33,241 nt of DNA, taken from NCBI GenBank assembly GCA_018716565.1, contig DVJT01000149.1:1-33241 (forward strand), read 5' to 3'. Position 1 is the first letter of the stretch. Each line of letters opens with the position of its first letter. The notes below the pieces were generated by a model. It did not search any database. It was not told the origin of the DNA and saw nothing but the letters and a program-made list of their open reading frames with translations. A program made the translations under genes and the position numbers. Positions 14,979 to 22,028 of the stretch are shown here, piece after piece. This DNA is from Candidatus Avigastranaerophilus faecigallinarum (lineage in GTDB: Bacteria > Cyanobacteriota > Vampirovibrionia > Gastranaerophilales > Gastranaerophilaceae).

Positions 14979-16478
14979 ATGAAAATAAATATAAATAGTT
15001 TTAAATTTCTATATAATAATTCTGTAAAACAAAATAGACAGTCTTATTTTAACTATCCAAATTTAGCTCCTTTGCCTAAAGACACTATTTCGTTTTCTGG
15101 TAGAGGCAAGTTAATAGCAGAAAGTATGGTGGATGCGCCACCAGAAAGGACTTGTAGACAAGTTGAAATTAATGCAGAACCTGCAAGATTTTATTTAGAA
15201 TCTGTTTTGGACAAATATTTAAAGCCATTAACTCTTATTAAATCAAGTTCTAATCCGAAGAACTTTCCTATTTTGGAGTATACAACTAGAGTAAAAAAAT
15301 CTACAAGTATAAGAGAAAAAGTTGTATCAAAATATTCAAAAATTTATAGTTCAGATGCTGATGAATTTTCACGTCGTGTTGTTGATGAATTTATGAAATA
15401 TTTTAAATTAAAGGATGGTATTTCAAAAGATTTTATAATACAAGAAGCGAAAAAACTAATTGCAAGTAAGGTTCCTCCTTATGAATTTGCTGCATATTAC
15501 TTTTCTACAATAGCTTCAGAATTTCAGAAGAAAAATCTTTTAAACTTTTCTGACTTCTCAGAAGATAGGTTAAAACAAATTTTTGAACAAATAATTGATT
15601 CATTAGAAGAAGTACCTAAATCGCCACATACTGAGGGTTCTGTATATATAGATCCAACATCATTAAAAGGTGTAAAACATTATGCAAATGATATTGTTGG
15701 TGCAAGGATTACTATGAAAGAATCAGATCCAGAGTATATTGGTCTAGTTTTATCCGAACTCAAGCGTGCTGTTGATGACGGTCTTTTGAAAATTATTTCG
15801 ATTGAAAATAACTTGCCTGATCCTCAAAAATTGCCTAAAGGTAAAGAATTATCAGATTATGCTTATGCAACAGATTCTCAGTTAAGAACTCTTGCAAATG
15901 CTTCAAATGCAAAACTTATTAGAAATAAATCAAAGTCTGGATATCTTGCAATTCATATCAATATAGATTTATCTAGTCCATTATTTTCTTGTTATAAAGG
16001 TGTTTTTGATGGTTATACCGGTGAAATACAAATATTGGGAGTCGATGTTGAACAATTAAAAGATATTGAAGATTTATGTTATAAGTTAAAAGATGATAAA
16101 AATGCTATTCGTTCGGAGTATAAACCTTTTAAAACATATTTTAAAAATTATTATAATGATGAAACAAAAGATGCTTTTGATGATTATACTTATGCTTTGT
16201 ATTTGGCACAAAGAACTCTTCCTCCTAATTCAAAGCGTGAAGATTTCTTTCCTTCGATTTCAGAATTAGGTTTTGAAGGACGCGTTCCAAGAGAATTAGA
16301 TTTTAATAGATTAAGAAGATTAAAAGAAACTTGTGATTACACTGCAAAACTTGCTCAGAAACAAGAAGAAATATCTGATATTGCAAATAATAGTCACATG
16401 CAAACAATAAAAAATATAAAGCATAATGGTGATATTAAGACTGTTAAAAGCCTTATATCTTATGTTATCAAAGGTTAA
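14979..16478 (+). CDS. RelA/SpoT-like nucleotidyltransferase-domain protein with long insertions and an FSG-type N-terminal tail
   Basis: This 499-residue protein is not a standard annotation, but the RSH (p)ppGpp-synthetase motifs occur in order. They are R104-x-K106-x3-S110-x3-K114 (TRVKKSTSIREK), DIVGAR (D238, R243), SGYLAIH (G321, H326) and GEIQI (E349, Q351). Roughly 100 extra helical residues separate the first two motifs, and about 40 more lie between the second and third, unlike compact RelA, SAS or toxSAS enzymes. There is no HD hydrolase, TGS or ACT domain. The N-terminus (1-45) is a polar tail ending DTISFSGRGK. It may make an alarmone or pyrophosphorylate another target. A 74-bp gap precedes it and no antitoxin gene is evident. 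Its stop overlaps the stop of the converging gene. The domain call rests on motifs only. Confidence 0.6.
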   Translation: MKININSFKFLYNNSVKQNRQSYFNYPNLAPLPKDTISFSGRGKLIAESMVDAPPERTCRQVEINAEPARFYLESVLDKYLKPLTLIKSSSNPKNFPILEYTTRVKKSTSIREKVVSKYSKIYSSDADEFSRRVVDEFMKYFKLKDGISKDFIIQEAKKLIASKVPPYEFAAYYFSTIASEFQKKNLLNFSDFSEDRLKQIFEQIIDSLEEVPKSPHTEGSVYIDPTSLKGVKHYANDIVGARITMKESDPEYIGLVLSELKRAVDDGLLKIISIENNLPDPQKLPKGKELSDYAYATDSQLRTLANASNAKLIRNKSKSGYLAIHINIDLSSPLFSCYKGVFDGYTGEIQILGVDVEQLKDIEDLCYKLKDDKNAIRSEYKPFKTYFKNYYNDETKDAFDDYTYALYLAQRTLPPNSKREDFFPSISELGFEGRVPRELDFNRLRRLKETCDYTAKLAQKQEEISDIANNSHMQTIKNIKHNGDIKTVKSLISYVIKG

Positions 16479-16912
16479 TTATATGACTTTAATAATTTTC
16501 TTAACATATTTGTAAGATATGGAATAAAAAATATTTTTCCCATTAATGTACCAATTATTATATATATAAGTATAAGATGTATAATGATTTCTATTATATT
16601 AAAAGATAAATTAAATATTGGAAAAATTAGTATTCTAACAGACATTATATAATTTAGCTTGGCAGTAATTATATTTATAAAAGGAATTAACGATAAAATT
16701 GAAAATAATATATTTAGTATAAGTTTAAATATTGCAAGAAAAATTGAAATTAGCATGGATTGAACAATATTATACATTAGAAAATATCTTAATTTCTTTT
16801 TTGAAAAATGTGCAATTAAAATCCAAACTAAACCTATAATCCCCATTGTAAGATAAGATAAAATAGAAATAATCTTTTCAATCGGTAAAATTTTTATTGA
16901 GTTATGCTGCAT
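16475..16912 (-). CDS. Small polytopic membrane protein, possibly Tic20/DUF4870-like
   Basis: This 145-residue, very hydrophobic protein has about four membrane helices: residues about 17-35, then 46-75 after the basic stretch HFSKKKLRYFLMYNIVQS, then about 90-115 and 118-135. A soluble start with ILPIEKI, a helical hairpin, and a basic-aromatic RYFLMYN segment before a long helix resemble Tic20 and DUF4870 proteins. That is only a suggestion. I start it at 16912 because AAAGG lies 8 nt upstream. The frame extends to an ATG at 16963, but that would overlap the TPR gene by 62 bp instead of 11. It is coupled to the TPR gene. Its stop and that of the converging RelA/SpoT-like gene share the palindrome TTAA. 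Confidence 0.6.
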   Translation of the reverse strand: MQHNSIKILPIEKIISILSYLTMGIIGLVWILIAHFSKKKLRYFLMYNIVQSMLISIFLAIFKLILNILFSILSLIPFINIITAKLNYIMSVRILIFPIFNLSFNIIEIIIHLILIYIIIGTLMGKIFFIPYLTNMLRKLLKSYN

Positions 16913-17966
16913 CTTCTGAACCTTTAATTTCTCTATTTTGTATATATTCTTGAATAGTTTCAATATATATTAACTTTAATTCATCATTATCTGTATCAAT
17001 ATCTATTGCCTGTTTATATGAAGAAATTGCAGAACGTAAATCCTTCATCATTACATAGGTATTACCAAGTAATGTATATGCTCCTGAGTTTGTTGGTTCT
17101 ATCTGAATAACTTTATTGTAAAGTTCAATTGAAAGTTCATACTTTTTCTCTGAACAGTATAAATTACCTAATAATAAATAGCCATTTGCTATATTTGAAT
17201 TTAATGAAATTGCTTTCTTATACATTTCAATGGCTTTTTTTATTTTCCCTTGTTCATACAAAGAAATGCCATAACATATATATGCTTGATAATATTGTGG
17301 ATTATTTTTTATAACAGTATCAAATAATCTATTTGCTTTATCATATTCAACAGCTGATGAATATGCATTTGCACAATATAATAATAATGAGTTATTATTT
17401 GGAGATAGTTGAATAGCTTTTTCAAAATAGTCTACTGCTTCAGTTTTTCTGCCTAATTTCATTAAAACTAATGCAATATTTACATAATTTTCAGTAGAGT
17501 CATTTTTTAAGCTTAGCGCTTTATCAAAGTATATTAGTGCATCTTCATAATTTCCTTGGTCTTGATATAAAAGTGCAATTGCAGAATATACTTGGCAATT
17601 ATTTTTCTCTAGATGTAAAGCTTTTATATAATTTGTCATTGCTTGTTGAAATTCACCAAGTTCTGCATGTGCATTTCCTAAGTTAAAATATACTGAAAAA
17701 TTTTCTATACCTAAATTAACAGCTCTTGAATAATAGTTTATTGCTTTGTTAAATTCATTTTTATAGAAAAATAAACTTCCGATATTGGTTATTGCAACAA
17801 AATTTAATGGTTCTATATTTAATAAACTTTCATAAACATTTATAGCTAAATCATATTCACTTTCTGTTGTATATAAATTAGCTAATTCTAAATAAAAATC
17901 AGAATTATTAGGTGTATCAACGATCTTTTTTATTAAGTATTCAATTTTTTCGATATTATTACTCAT
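16902..17966 (-). CDS. Tetratricopeptide-repeat protein
   Basis: This 354-residue protein is made almost entirely of TPR units (about nine or ten, starting near residue 20 with a 34-residue period). Typical units are YFNLGNAHAELGEFQQAMTN, VNIALVLMKLGRKTEAVDYF and AYTLLGNTYVMMKDLRSAIS, each with the usual small residues at TPR positions 8, 20 and 27. There is no signal peptide or enzymatic domain, so it is probably a cytoplasmic scaffold. It is coupled to the small membrane protein at 16475-16912 and may work with it. A strong promoter ends only 6 nt before the ATG and no Shine-Dalgarno is present, which suggests a leaderless transcript. The repeat assignment is secure and the binding partner unknown. 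Confidence 0.87.
   Translation of the reverse strand: MSNNIEKIEYLIKKIVDTPNNSDFYLELANLYTTESEYDLAINVYESLLNIEPLNFVAITNIGSLFFYKNEFNKAINYYSRAVNLGIENFSVYFNLGNAHAELGEFQQAMTNYIKALHLEKNNCQVYSAIALLYQDQGNYEDALIYFDKALSLKNDSTENYVNIALVLMKLGRKTEAVDYFEKAIQLSPNNNSLLLYCANAYSSAVEYDKANRLFDTVIKNNPQYYQAYICYGISLYEQGKIKKAIEMYKKAISLNSNIANGYLLLGNLYCSEKKYELSIELYNKVIQIEPTNSGAYTLLGNTYVMMKDLRSAISSYKQAIDIDTDNDELKLIYIETIQEYIQNREIKGSEDAA
16921..16925 (-). promoter_or_regulatory. Shine-Dalgarno deciding the start of the small membrane protein
   Basis: AAAGG on the minus strand lies 8 nt before the ATG at 16912, within the 3' end of the TPR gene. It favours this start over the longer frame beginning at 16963. Confidence 0.6.
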
Positions 17967-17972
17967 ATTATG

Positions 17973-18001
17973 ATTATACTAAATAAAGATTTTAGTAGCA
18001 A
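17973..18001 (-). promoter_or_regulatory. Sigma70-type promoter of the TPR gene, probably leaderless
   Basis: On the minus strand TTGCTA (17996-18001) is separated by exactly 17 bp from a perfect TATAAT (17973-17978). The ATG of the TPR gene begins 7 nt after the -10 box, where transcription would be expected to start. No ribosome-binding site lies between. Confidence 0.65.
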
Positions 18002-18010
18002 ATAATATGT

Positions 18011-18946
18011 TTATTTATTGAATAATATTCGGTCAAAATATTCTATTGTTTTTAAAAGACCTTCTTTTATTTGAATTTTAGGTTGCCATCTTAGTGTTTC
18101 TTTCGCAATAGATATATTTGGTTCTCTTTGAGTTGGGTCATCAGATGGTAATTCTTTAAATATAATTTCTGATTTGGAATTTGTTAGCTCAATAATTAAT
18201 TTTGCGAATTCTAGAATAGTATGTTCATCTGGATTTCCAAGGTTTACCGGCATATTATAATTACTATTCATTAGTTTTATTAGTGCATCAACTAAATCTG
18301 ATACATAGCAAAAAGCTCTGGTTTGAGAACCATTTCCATAAACAGTTATAGGTTTATTTTTTAGTGCTTGAACAATAAAATTTGATACAACTCTACCATC
18401 ATTTAATGCCATTCTTGGGCCATATGTGTTAAATATGCGAGCTATTCTGATGTCTACATTATTTTGTCTATGATAATCCATCATTAGTGTTTCTGCACAT
18501 CTTTTTCCTTCATCATAGCAACTTCTAACTCCAATAGGGTTAACGTTTCCCCAATAAGACTCAATTTGTGGATGAATTTTGGGATCTCCATATACTTCAC
18601 TTGTACTTGCTTGTAATATCTTCGCTTTGCATCTTTTTGCCAGTCCCAGCATATTTATAATTCCGATAACAGATGTTTTCATTGTTTTTATTGGGTTATA
18701 TTGGTAGTGAACTGGGGAAGCAGGGCAAGCCAAATTATAAATTTCATCAACTTCCGCTAAATATTCATTAATTATATCGTGTCTTACAAGTTCAAATCGA
18801 TTATTTCCAATTAAATGTCTAATATTATCTTTTGAACCTGTAAAGAAGTTATCTAGGCAAATAATATCATTACCATCATTTAAAAGTTTTTCAGATAAAT
18901 GAGAGCCAATAAAACCTGCGCCGCCTGTTATTAGAATTCTTTTCAT
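18011..18946 (-). CDS. uxs: UDP-glucuronate decarboxylase (UDP-xylose synthase)
   Basis: This short-chain-dehydrogenase-fold enzyme converts UDP-glucuronate to UDP-xylose by NAD-dependent oxidation, decarboxylation and reduction. Its 311 residues have the Rossmann motif [10 protein letters not shown] (7-16), the UXS-specific [12 protein letters not shown] (71-82), STSEVYGDP (114-122), and [14 protein letters not shown] with catalytic Y144 and K148. The blocks [11 protein letters not shown] and [11 protein letters not shown] are also typical. These match UXS better than dTDP-glucose dehydratase. Its ATG overlaps the ABC-exporter stop by 4 bp, so pentose-containing glycan synthesis and lipid-linked export may be co-ordinated. 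No UDP-glucose dehydrogenase lies in the window to make its substrate. Confidence is high. Confidence 0.92.
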   Translation of the reverse strand: MKRILITGGAGFIGSHLSEKLLNDGNDIICLDNFFTGSKDNIRHLIGNNRFELVRHDIINEYLAEVDEIYNLACPASPVHYQYNPIKTMKTSVIGIINMLGLAKRCKAKILQASTSEVYGDPKIHPQIESYWGNVNPIGVRSCYDEGKRCAETLMMDYHRQNNVDIRIARIFNTYGPRMALNDGRVVSNFIVQALKNKPITVYGNGSQTRAFCYVSDLVDALIKLMNSNYNMPVNLGNPDEHTILEFAKLIIELTNSKSEIIFKELPSDDPTQREPNISIAKETLRWQPKIQIKEGLLKTIEYFDRILFNK

Positions 18947-20757
18947 AATTTTACTTCCTCTGAATATTTAAATTGCATTTCATAAAGATGTTTGTATTGA
19001 CCGTTTTCTATTGAAAGTAATTCTTTGTGTGTGCCTAGTTCAACTAGTTCTCCATCATTAATTACGGCAATTCTGTCAGCATTTTTAATAGTAGATAATC
19101 TGTGTGCTATTACAAAAACAGTTTTATTTTTAATTAAATTATCTAAAGCTTTTTGTACAACTGCTTCTGATTCATTATCTAGAGCAGATGTTGCTTCATC
19201 TAATATAACTATTGGTGTATTTCTTATCATTGCCCTTGCAATTGCAACTCTTTGTCTTTGGCCGCCTGAAAGTGTTAATCCTCTTTCCCCCAAAATTGTA
19301 TCAAGTCCATCTGGAAGTGCTGCAATCACATCATCCAGATGTGATGCGGAAATGGCTGTTTTTAAATCTTCCGGCGTTGCATTTTGATTGGCAAGCAAGA
19401 TATTTTCTCTAATTGTTCCGGTAAATAAAAAATTATCTTGGAAAACAAAAGATATATTTTTTCTAAGTTCATTTAATTTAAAGTTTTTTATATCAATTCC
19501 ATCGAATTTAATTGCACCTGATTTTACGTCATAAAATCTTGGAATTAAATTAACAAATGTTGATTTCCCTCCTCCGGAATTTCCGACTATAGCAAGAGTT
19601 TCTCCTTTTTGTACGTGTAAATTAATATTTTTTAGTACAGGTTTATTTTCTACATATTCAAAGTATACATTTTCAAAAGTAACCCCGTTGGTTAACATAG
19701 GAATCTTAATAGTTGTTTCTTTGTCTTTTATTAATGGAACATAATCAAAAAGTTCAAATACACGACCCATAGCAACGAATATATTTTGAATGCTTGTCAT
19801 TGTATTACCCAATGTTTTTATAGGCTTATATAAAAGTAATAAAGATGTTACAAATGAAGCAAAAGAACCTGCTGTCATTTGTCCAGAATATATTAGTTTT
19901 GTACCATAGAATAATACAAATGCTATTCCAAATGAAGCAATCAAATACATTATAGGGGACATCCAGCCAACTCGTTTAGTAAGAGAAATTGAGACATCAA
20001 AACTTTTGTTTATACCATCAGTAAATAATTTTTTTTGTCTTTCTTGTAAATTATATGCTGTAACAACTTTGTTGCCGGAATAAGTTTCATTTATTGTTGT
20101 CATAATATCACCAGTTATGACAGTGTTTTTATTAGAAACAGATTTGATTTTTTTTCTAATGAAAAATACAGGTACAAAAGCAATAGCTAAAACTAAAACA
20201 CCTACAATTGCGAGTTTCCAAGAACTATAAAGCATAACTGCAATTAAAGACATTGCACCAAACAAACTTATAATAAACGTTTTAATTTGTTCTACAATAC
20301 CTTTTGAAGCAGAATCAGGATCAGTAAGATATCTGTTGATAATTAATCCTGATGAGTTTTCATCAAAAAATGAAGTATCCATGAAAACCAATCTGGCAAA
20401 TAGGTCATTTTTAACTGCATTTGTAATCTTTAAACTAGTCCAGTCTGTAAGGTAAGAATTTAAGTATCTTAATACACCTTGAAAAACTGCAAAGAATATT
20501 ATAGCAAATGGCATACCGTATGCCATCGTCATATATGGTATTTCTATTCCAAATATTACTAAATTTTGTTGTCCTACTACATAGTCCATATATGGTTTTA
20601 GTGCAAACGAAACAACTCCATCTAATAAACCTACAGGTATGGCGATTATAAAACCTAAAATTACTTTCCCTAAAAAAGGTTTTATATATGGAAAAATTCG
20701 TTTTAATAACCATCCGTATTTAAATGATGTTAAAGCTTCTGATTCTTTTAATTTCAT
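18943..20757 (-). CDS. MsbA-like ABC exporter (membrane and ATPase domains fused)
   Basis: This homodimeric type IV ABC exporter probably flips lipid A or a lipid-linked glycan. Residues about 1-330 hold six membrane helices with the coupling segment near [19 protein letters not shown]. Residues about 355-595 form the ATPase. Walker A is GNSGGGKST (~391), then the Q-loop FVFQDNF, signature LSGGQRQR (~494), Walker [13 protein letters not shown] (~515) and the H-loop IAHRLST. At 604 residues it is the normal MsbA length. AAGGA lies 6 nt before the ATG. It overlaps the UDP-xylose synthase gene by 4 bp and is divergent from a radical SAM gene across a 91-bp gap. Drug or peptide export cannot be excluded. 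Context favours glycolipid export. Confidence 0.88.
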   Translation of the reverse strand: MKLKESEALTSFKYGWLLKRIFPYIKPFLGKVILGFIIAIPVGLLDGVVSFALKPYMDYVVGQQNLVIFGIEIPYMTMAYGMPFAIIFFAVFQGVLRYLNSYLTDWTSLKITNAVKNDLFARLVFMDTSFFDENSSGLIINRYLTDPDSASKGIVEQIKTFIISLFGAMSLIAVMLYSSWKLAIVGVLVLAIAFVPVFFIRKKIKSVSNKNTVITGDIMTTINETYSGNKVVTAYNLQERQKKLFTDGINKSFDVSISLTKRVGWMSPIMYLIASFGIAFVLFYGTKLIYSGQMTAGSFASFVTSLLLLYKPIKTLGNTMTSIQNIFVAMGRVFELFDYVPLIKDKETTIKIPMLTNGVTFENVYFEYVENKPVLKNINLHVQKGETLAIVGNSGGGKSTFVNLIPRFYDVKSGAIKFDGIDIKNFKLNELRKNISFVFQDNFLFTGTIRENILLANQNATPEDLKTAISASHLDDVIAALPDGLDTILGERGLTLSGGQRQRVAIARAMIRNTPIVILDEATSALDNESEAVVQKALDNLIKNKTVFVIAHRLSTIKNADRIAVINDGELVELGTHKELLSIENGQYKHLYEMQFKYSEEVKL

Positions 20758-20799
20758 GTTAATCCTTACAATTTGCTTCTAAAACTACATTTAATATTG

Positions 20800-20805
20800 T
20801 ATAAT
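20800..20805 (+). promoter_or_regulatory. Candidate -10 box for the radical SAM gene
   Basis: A perfect TATAAT lies 43 bp before the ATG at 20849 in the divergent intergenic gap. The best upstream hexamer (TTGCTT, 20773-20778) is 21 bp away, too far for a standard -35, so only the -10 is proposed. Confidence 0.3.
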
Positions 20806-20848
20806 GAATAAAAGTAAGTTTGTAATTTGAAACATAAATTAATAGAAA

Positions 20849-21916
20849 ATGTCGGATACATATAGAAGTTGTCACTCAATAGAGGGTGAATTATTTTTTA
20901 ATCATTTAAATAAAGTTGGTTATTGTTGCATGCTAACACCGAATGGTGGTCAGCCTGTTTTGTATGAGAATTATCAAGGTGAGCTTATTGATTGGGATAC
21001 TTTTTTTGTAAGAAGAGATGAACATATTGAACTTATGAAAAAAGGATCTTCTTTGCCTGCTTGTAAGGACTGTTTATGGATAAAAGATGCAAAATGGGAT
21101 GTTCGAAAAAAAGAATTCAGATATGTTTTATTGAATATTTGGGTTAAGTGTAATTTATATTGTATTTATTGTTCAAACCATAAAGATAAAAATGTGTTAA
21201 ATAACACTAAAGAATATAATCTAATACCTGTAATAAGAGATATGATTGAAAAAAAGGTATTAACAGAAAATACTAAAGTTGATATAGCTGGTGGTGAAGC
21301 TACTCTTGATAGTCATTTTAACGAGTTACTCTTTTTGCTTATAGACAGTGGCGTCAAAAATATAAATATAAATACTAATGCAACTATATTTTCAAAAAGT
21401 ATTGTTGAAGGTATAAAACAAGGTGTCGTATCATTAATTTCATCTGTTGATTCGGGGACTCCTAAAAAATTTGAATATATAAAGAAGAAAAATCTTTGGA
21501 ATAATGTATGGCAAAATATTTCAGAATATTCAAATAATATCAATTATAAAATTAACAATAATTCTGTAAGAACAAAATTTATTATTATTCCGAATATAAA
21601 CAGTTCAAAAAGTGAAATTTTTAAATTTATTCTTAAATCAAAAAAAGCAAATGTTTCAGGAGTTATTTTAAACATTGATTTACATTGGTTGAGACAAAAT
21701 TATGATGATAAAAAAACAATGTTAGATGTTATAAATTTAACTAAATATTTTATAAAAATTGCTAATATATTTGATATTGATTGGCAAATATGGGCTCATA
21801 TTGAAGACTTAATAAAAAGATATAATATGATTGAGAAAAGTTCCCAAATAGATATTAATTTTATTTTTGAAAAGAAAAAAGCAAAAAAAACAATACTTGA
21901 TAAATTCTTTTTTTGA
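20849..21916 (+). CDS. Radical SAM protein with additional N-terminal cysteine motifs
   Basis: This 355-residue enzyme binds a [4Fe-4S] cluster through C101-x3-C105-x2-C108 (KCNLYCIYCSN) and S-adenosylmethionine near AGGEATL (147-153), which generates a 5'-deoxyadenosyl radical. Before the radical SAM core sit further cysteines: C8, the pair C26-C27 in GYCCML, and C72-x2-C75 in PACKDCLW. The order of these with the GELFF and NYQGE segments resembles the twitch/SPASM-type auxiliary-cluster layout placed ahead of the core instead of after it. The C-terminal third has no recognised domain. The substrate is unknown. It could modify a peptide or a sugar. No precursor peptide gene is evident in the flanking 91-bp gaps. 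No clear Shine-Dalgarno precedes the ATG. Confidence 0.8.
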   Translation: MSDTYRSCHSIEGELFFNHLNKVGYCCMLTPNGGQPVLYENYQGELIDWDTFFVRRDEHIELMKKGSSLPACKDCLWIKDAKWDVRKKEFRYVLLNIWVKCNLYCIYCSNHKDKNVLNNTKEYNLIPVIRDMIEKKVLTENTKVDIAGGEATLDSHFNELLFLLIDSGVKNININTNATIFSKSIVEGIKQGVVSLISSVDSGTPKKFEYIKKKNLWNNVWQNISEYSNNINYKINNNSVRTKFIIIPNINSSKSEIFKFILKSKKANVSGVILNIDLHWLRQNYDDKKTMLDVINLTKYFIKIANIFDIDWQIWAHIEDLIKRYNMIEKSSQIDINFIFEKKKAKKTILDKFFF

Positions 21917-22016
21917 TTATTAGAATTTTATTATTAACTATGTAACAAAATTTTTACAATACATCTCAAAATAGCATTTTTAGAGTTTTAGAGCCCTTTC
22001 TAATTTAGTGTGTAAA

Positions 22017-22022
22017 AAGGGG
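22017..22022 (+). promoter_or_regulatory. Shine-Dalgarno deciding the start of the glycogen synthase gene
   Basis: AAGGGG lies 6 nt before the ATG at 22029. The open frame starts seven codons earlier at a GTG (22008) that would place this site inside the gene, so the ATG is preferred. Confidence 0.65.
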
Positions 22023-22028
22023 TTTTAT

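Noticed and set aside
19025-19387. 120-codon plus-strand frame opposite the ABC ATPase domain
   Set aside because: Overlaps Walker and signature motifs on the other strand; no independent evidence of coding.
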